Positions 3,231-6,139 of a stretch of DNA of 6,139 bases are shown one piece after another. The notes under the pieces are model-generated. The model made no database searches, was not told where the DNA came from, and saw nothing but the letters and a program-made list of their open reading frames with translations. This DNA is from CAZAKZ01 sp964485695 (GTDB taxonomy: Bacteria > Planctomycetota > JAFGQW01), in assembly GCA_964485695.1 (NCBI GenBank), contig CAZAKZ010000243.1, positions 1-6,139 on the forward strand. Direction: 5' to 3'. A program made the translations under genes and the position numbers. Numbering within the stretch: position 1 is the first letter of the stretch; the number at the start of each line of letters is the position of its first letter.

Positions 3231-6139
3231 ATGAAACTGAAATTTGACGCCAACCTTTCTTACCAGCAGGAAGCGATTCACGCCGCCATCGGGGTTTTCG
3301 AGGGGCAACCCTCGAACCAGAGCCAGTTCGAGGTGAGTTTCACCACGCAGATGGACATGCTCGAACAGACCGAGCTTGGCATCGGCAACCGACTGGCTAT
3401 CGACACCGGGCGCGTTCTCGAAAACACGCACACGGTTCAGGAAACGAATGACATTCCGAAATCCCGGGACCTTGGAGTCACCGTCTATCCGGATTCGCGT
3501 TCATTCGCGTCCATTCGCGGTTCAAACTCTTCCTCCTATTCTTTCCCGAATTTCTCCGTCGAGATGGAGACGGGCACAGGCAAGACCTATGTCTATCTGC
3601 GCGGCATTTTCGAGCTGAACCAGAAGTACGGGTTCAAGAAGTTCATCATCGTGGTGCCCAGCGTCGCGATCCGTGAGGGCGTACTGAAGAGCATCGAGAT
3701 CACCAAGGACCATTTCGCCGGGATCTACGACAATGTGCCGTTCGACTATTTCGTCTACGACTCGAAGAAACTGGGGAAGGTGCGCCAGTTCGCCACCAGT
3801 AACCAGATTCAGATCATGGTGATCAATATCCAGGCGTTCCAGAAGGACGCCGGGGATGACGTGGACTACTCTAAGCTCGATGATGAGCAGCGCAAGAAAC
3901 TGAACATCATTCACCAGGAGCGGGACGCGATGTCCGGCCGGCGGCCGATCGAGTTCATCCAGGCGGCGCGGCCAATCGTGATCATCGACGAACCGCAGAG
4001 CGTGGATAACACGCCGAAATCACGCCGGGCCATCCAGCAGTTGCAGCCGATTGCCTGCTTCCGTTACTCGGCAACCCACATCAACCCCTACAACCTTCTC
4101 TACAAGCTCGACCCGATCAAAGCCTACGATCTACGTCTCGTGAAGCGGATTGAAGTCTCATCCGTCAAAGCTGACGACAGTTTCAACGACGTATTTGTCC
4201 GGCTCGACAAGGTGGAATACGCCAAAGGAGCGAAGACGCCGCACGCCAAGGTGACGATCAATGTCGACACGCCCAACGGTCCGAAGAGCAAGACCTACAA
4301 GGTCAAGCAGGGCGACGACCTGTACGAGCGGTCGAACCAGCCGCCCCGCAACACGGCCCGGCCGGAGTATCAGCACGGCTTCATTATTTCGAACATCAGC
4401 GCGGAGCCCGGACTCGAGCATATCGAGTTCAACAACGGGCGGATGATCCGCCAGGGCGAAGAAGAAGGCGGCATGACCGAAGAGGTAATGAAGGCGCAGA
4501 TTCGGGAGTCTATTGAGCGCCACCTTCAGAAGGAACTCAAGATGAAGGGCAAGGGTATCAAGGTCTTGTCGCTATTCTTCATCGACCGCGTATCGAATTA
4601 TCGCCTGTATGCCGACGATGGCACGCCACAGAAGGGGAAGATTGCCAAGTGGTTTGAGGAAGCCTTTTCTGAAATCAGTGGCAAACCCCTCTACAAGGGA
4701 CTTCTCTCGCACCCGGTTGAGACCCTACACAACGGCTATTTCTCATCCGACAGGAAGGGCGTGCTCAAGGATACGCGCGGAAACACCCAGGCAGACGAGG
4801 GCACGTACAGTCTCATCATGCGGGACAAGGAGCGCCTTCTTTCCCCCGAAGAACCACTCAGATTCATCTTCAGCCATTCGGCACTGAAGGAAGGCTGGGA
4901 CAATCCGAATGTCTTCCAGCTTTGCAGCCTACGTGAGATGGGGACCGAACGTGAACGCCGTCAGACGATTGGGCGGGGGCTCCGGCTTCCCGTGAACCAG
5001 GACGGGGAGCGCGTGTATGACGACACCATCAACAGGCTTACGGTGATCGCTGGCGAGACGTTCGAGGAATACGCCCGTGGCCTTCAGGACGACATTGAGC
5101 GCGACTGCCAGATCAAGTTCGGCCGCATCGAAAAGACTGCCTTCGCCAAGCTCGTTCGACCCGTGCCGGAGGGCGAGGAAGAGAAACCCATCGGGCAGGA
5201 CGCATCGGAGAAGATATGGCAGGACTTGAAAGACAAGGGCTATCTCGACACCGGGGGCGACATTCAGGCCAAGTTTGATCCCTCTCGCGAGGGCTTCGTT
5301 CTGGAAGTGGCCCCGGAACATGAACCGCTCAGGGCACGCATCCTCGATGAAATGCGGAAGTACATCTTCCGTGACCGGATCGTCGACGCCCGGCAGAAGC
5401 GCTCTCTCCGTTTCAAGAAGGAGGTCACACTCACGCCTGAATTCGAGGAACTCTGGAAGCGGATCAGCAAGAAGACCGCCTATGCCGTGGAATTCGACAC
5501 GGAAGAGCTTATCAAGCGGGCATCCCTGCGAATCAAGGACATGGAGAAGGTTCGGGCTGTCACCATCTCGACCACCCGGGAAGAATTGGAGGTCACCAAA
5601 GCGGGCGTTCAGGCTGGACGCGTGCTTGAAGCGCGCACAACCGAGGCACCGAAAGCGAAGGCCCTGCCGGATATTCTGGCTTTCCTGCAACGCGAGACCG
5701 AACTGACGCGCCATACACTTGTAAGGGTTCTCAAGGAATCCGGTCGCCTGAAGGACTTCCCCGTCAATCCCCAGGCATTCATGACCGAGGTAGCGAAGAT
5801 ACTGAACCGCACACTGCACGGCATGATTGTTGACGGCATCAAGTACGAACGGATCGCCGGGCAGGAATACGAGATGCGACTGTTCGAAGAGGATGAGATC
5901 GAATCCTACCTTGCCAACCTGTACGAGGTGCAGAGCAAGGGCAAGACGCTTTACGACTACATTCCCTACGATTCGGAAGTCGAACGCGAGTTCGCCCGCC
6001 AGCTTGACGGCATGGAGAACATCCGCCTGTTCGTCAAGCTCCCCAGGTGGTTTGTGGTCGACACGCCCATCGGCGACTACAACCCGGACTGGGCCATCGT
6101 CGCGGAGCAGGACAACAAGGTCTATCTCGTACGAGAGAC
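3231..6139 (+). CDS. res: Type III restriction endonuclease subunit Res, 3'-truncated
   Basis: An open frame of 969 residues that runs off the window end. Res is the ATP-dependent motor and nuclease that acts with Mod and cuts DNA after communication between two recognition sites. Order of parts: a conserved N-terminal region at about 1-85 (MKLKFDANLSYQQEAI, with LENTHTVQE further on); Walker A METGTGKT at 112-119; DEPQ (motif II) at 253-256; SAT (motif III) at 280-282; EGWDNPN (motif V) at 554-560; QTIGRGLR (motif VI) at 578-585; then a long C-terminal half ending in the PD-ExK nuclease domain. There D953 lies in NPDWAIV and E969 in LVRE, the window's last full codon; the motif lysine, expected two codons on, is outside. 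The normal start context and intact motifs argue for function. Oddity: residues 88-98, between the N-terminal region and Walker A, are encoded by an in-frame copy of the repeat that bounds the upstream GxxExxY cassette. Confidence 0.97.
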   Translation, partial: MKLKFDANLSYQQEAIHAAIGVFEGQPSNQSQFEVSFTTQMDMLEQTELGIGNRLAIDTGRVLENTHTVQETNDIPKSRDLGVTVYPDSRSFASIRGSNSSSYSFPNFSVEMETGTGKTYVYLRGIFELNQKYGFKKFIIVVPSVAIREGVLKSIEITKDHFAGIYDNVPFDYFVYDSKKLGKVRQFATSNQIQIMVINIQAFQKDAGDDVDYSKLDDEQRKKLNIIHQERDAMSGRRPIEFIQAARPIVIIDEPQSVDNTPKSRRAIQQLQPIACFRYSATHINPYNLLYKLDPIKAYDLRLVKRIEVSSVKADDSFNDVFVRLDKVEYAKGAKTPHAKVTINVDTPNGPKSKTYKVKQGDDLYERSNQPPRNTARPEYQHGFIISNISAEPGLEHIEFNNGRMIRQGEEEGGMTEEVMKAQIRESIERHLQKELKMKGKGIKVLSLFFIDRVSNYRLYADDGTPQKGKIAKWFEEAFSEISGKPLYKGLLSHPVETLHNGYFSSDRKGVLKDTRGNTQADEGTYSLIMRDKERLLSPEEPLRFIFSHSALKEGWDNPNVFQLCSLREMGTERERRQTIGRGLRLPVNQDGERVYDDTINRLTVIAGETFEEYARGLQDDIERDCQIKFGRIEKTAFAKLVRPVPEGEEEKPIGQDASEKIWQDLKDKGYLDTGGDIQAKFDPSREGFVLEVAPEHEPLRARILDEMRKYIFRDRIVDARQKRSLRFKKEVTLTPEFEELWKRISKKTAYAVEFDTEELIKRASLRIKDMEKVRAVTISTTREELEVTKAGVQAGRVLEARTTEAPKAKALPDILAFLQRETELTRHTLVRVLKESGRLKDFPVNPQAFMTEVAKILNRTLHGMIVDGIKYERIAGQEYEMRLFEEDEIESYLANLYEVQSKGKTLYDYIPYDSEVEREFARQLDGMENIRLFVKLPRWFVVDTPIGDYNPDWAIVAEQDNKVYLVRE
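3493..3523 (+). repeat. 31-bp decad repeat copy R3, in frame inside res
   Basis: Units ttcgcgttca, ttcgcgtcca and ttcgcggttc lie within res codons 88-98 and encode about DSRSFASIRGS. The sequence is the exact reverse complement of R1 and differs from R2 at one base. It keeps the reading frame open and falls just before the conserved FPNFSVEMETGTGKT block, in a place where length variation could be tolerated. Confidence 0.95.

Noticed and set aside
3161..3247. 28-codon ORF starting at the end of the GxxExxY gene and crossing R2
   Set aside because: It is mostly translated repeat, ends inside res, and has no good ribosome binding site. Translation is possible but unsupported.
2757..3523. CRISPR array
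   Set aside because: The three repeats are in mixed orientation, hundreds of bases apart, with coding sequence rather than short unique spacers between them.
4929..5819. Minus-strand open frame of 296 codons
   Set aside because: It lies wholly opposite the motif-rich part of res, including the QTIGRGLR helicase motif and the downstream Res sequence, and its translation resembles no family I recognise. It is a shadow of codon bias in a GC-rich gene.

Overview
The window is almost entirely one plus-strand operon: a Type III restriction-modification locus, cut at both ends. Its layout is mod (3' part), a four-helix-bundle 'IVP' gene, rhuM, a GxxExxY gene, and res (nearly complete). No RNA gene or transposase is visible, and no gene-free stretch exceeds 300 bases. 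The minus-strand reading frames are shadows of these genes.

Region by region. Positions 2-1291 hold the last 429 residues of the Mod DNA methyltransferase, covering the target-recognition region, AdoMet motif I and the C-terminal domain. Positions 1341-1700 encode a 23S-rRNA-intervening-sequence-type four-helix-bundle protein. Positions 1697-2779 encode a RhuM-family protein. Positions 2766-3161 encode a GxxExxY protein with a PD-(D/E)xK-like signature. From 3231 to the window end runs Res, the ATP-dependent restriction subunit, with all main helicase motifs; the window ends on the Glu of the nuclease ExK motif. Mod and Res should form the Type III complex: Mod recognises and methylates the site, and Res translocates and cuts. 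The three genes between them are accessory and their role here is unknown.

The striking part is repeat structure. The IVP gene is bracketed by four 7-bp units (nnTTGAT) upstream, and by four more units in inverted orientation downstream. The GxxExxY gene is bracketed by three 10-bp units (TTCGCGnnnn), again inverted. A third copy of that 31-bp element lies in frame inside res, just before Walker A, and is identical to the complement of the copy at the GxxExxY start. The repeats also encode the first residues of RhuM after MKK, the last seven residues of RhuM, and the first residues of GxxExxY. I infer that two unrelated small-ORF cassettes of the same design entered one Type III R-M operon, while the short element alone also settled as a tolerated peptide insertion in Res.

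Organism: a bacterium of moderately high GC by eye. From memory, TTCGCG-type decad repeats with GxxExxY genes, and TTGAT-type repeats with IVP genes, are common in the Planctomycetes-Verrucomicrobia group and in some deltaproteobacterial or uncultured genomes. This is a weak inference and the genus cannot be named.
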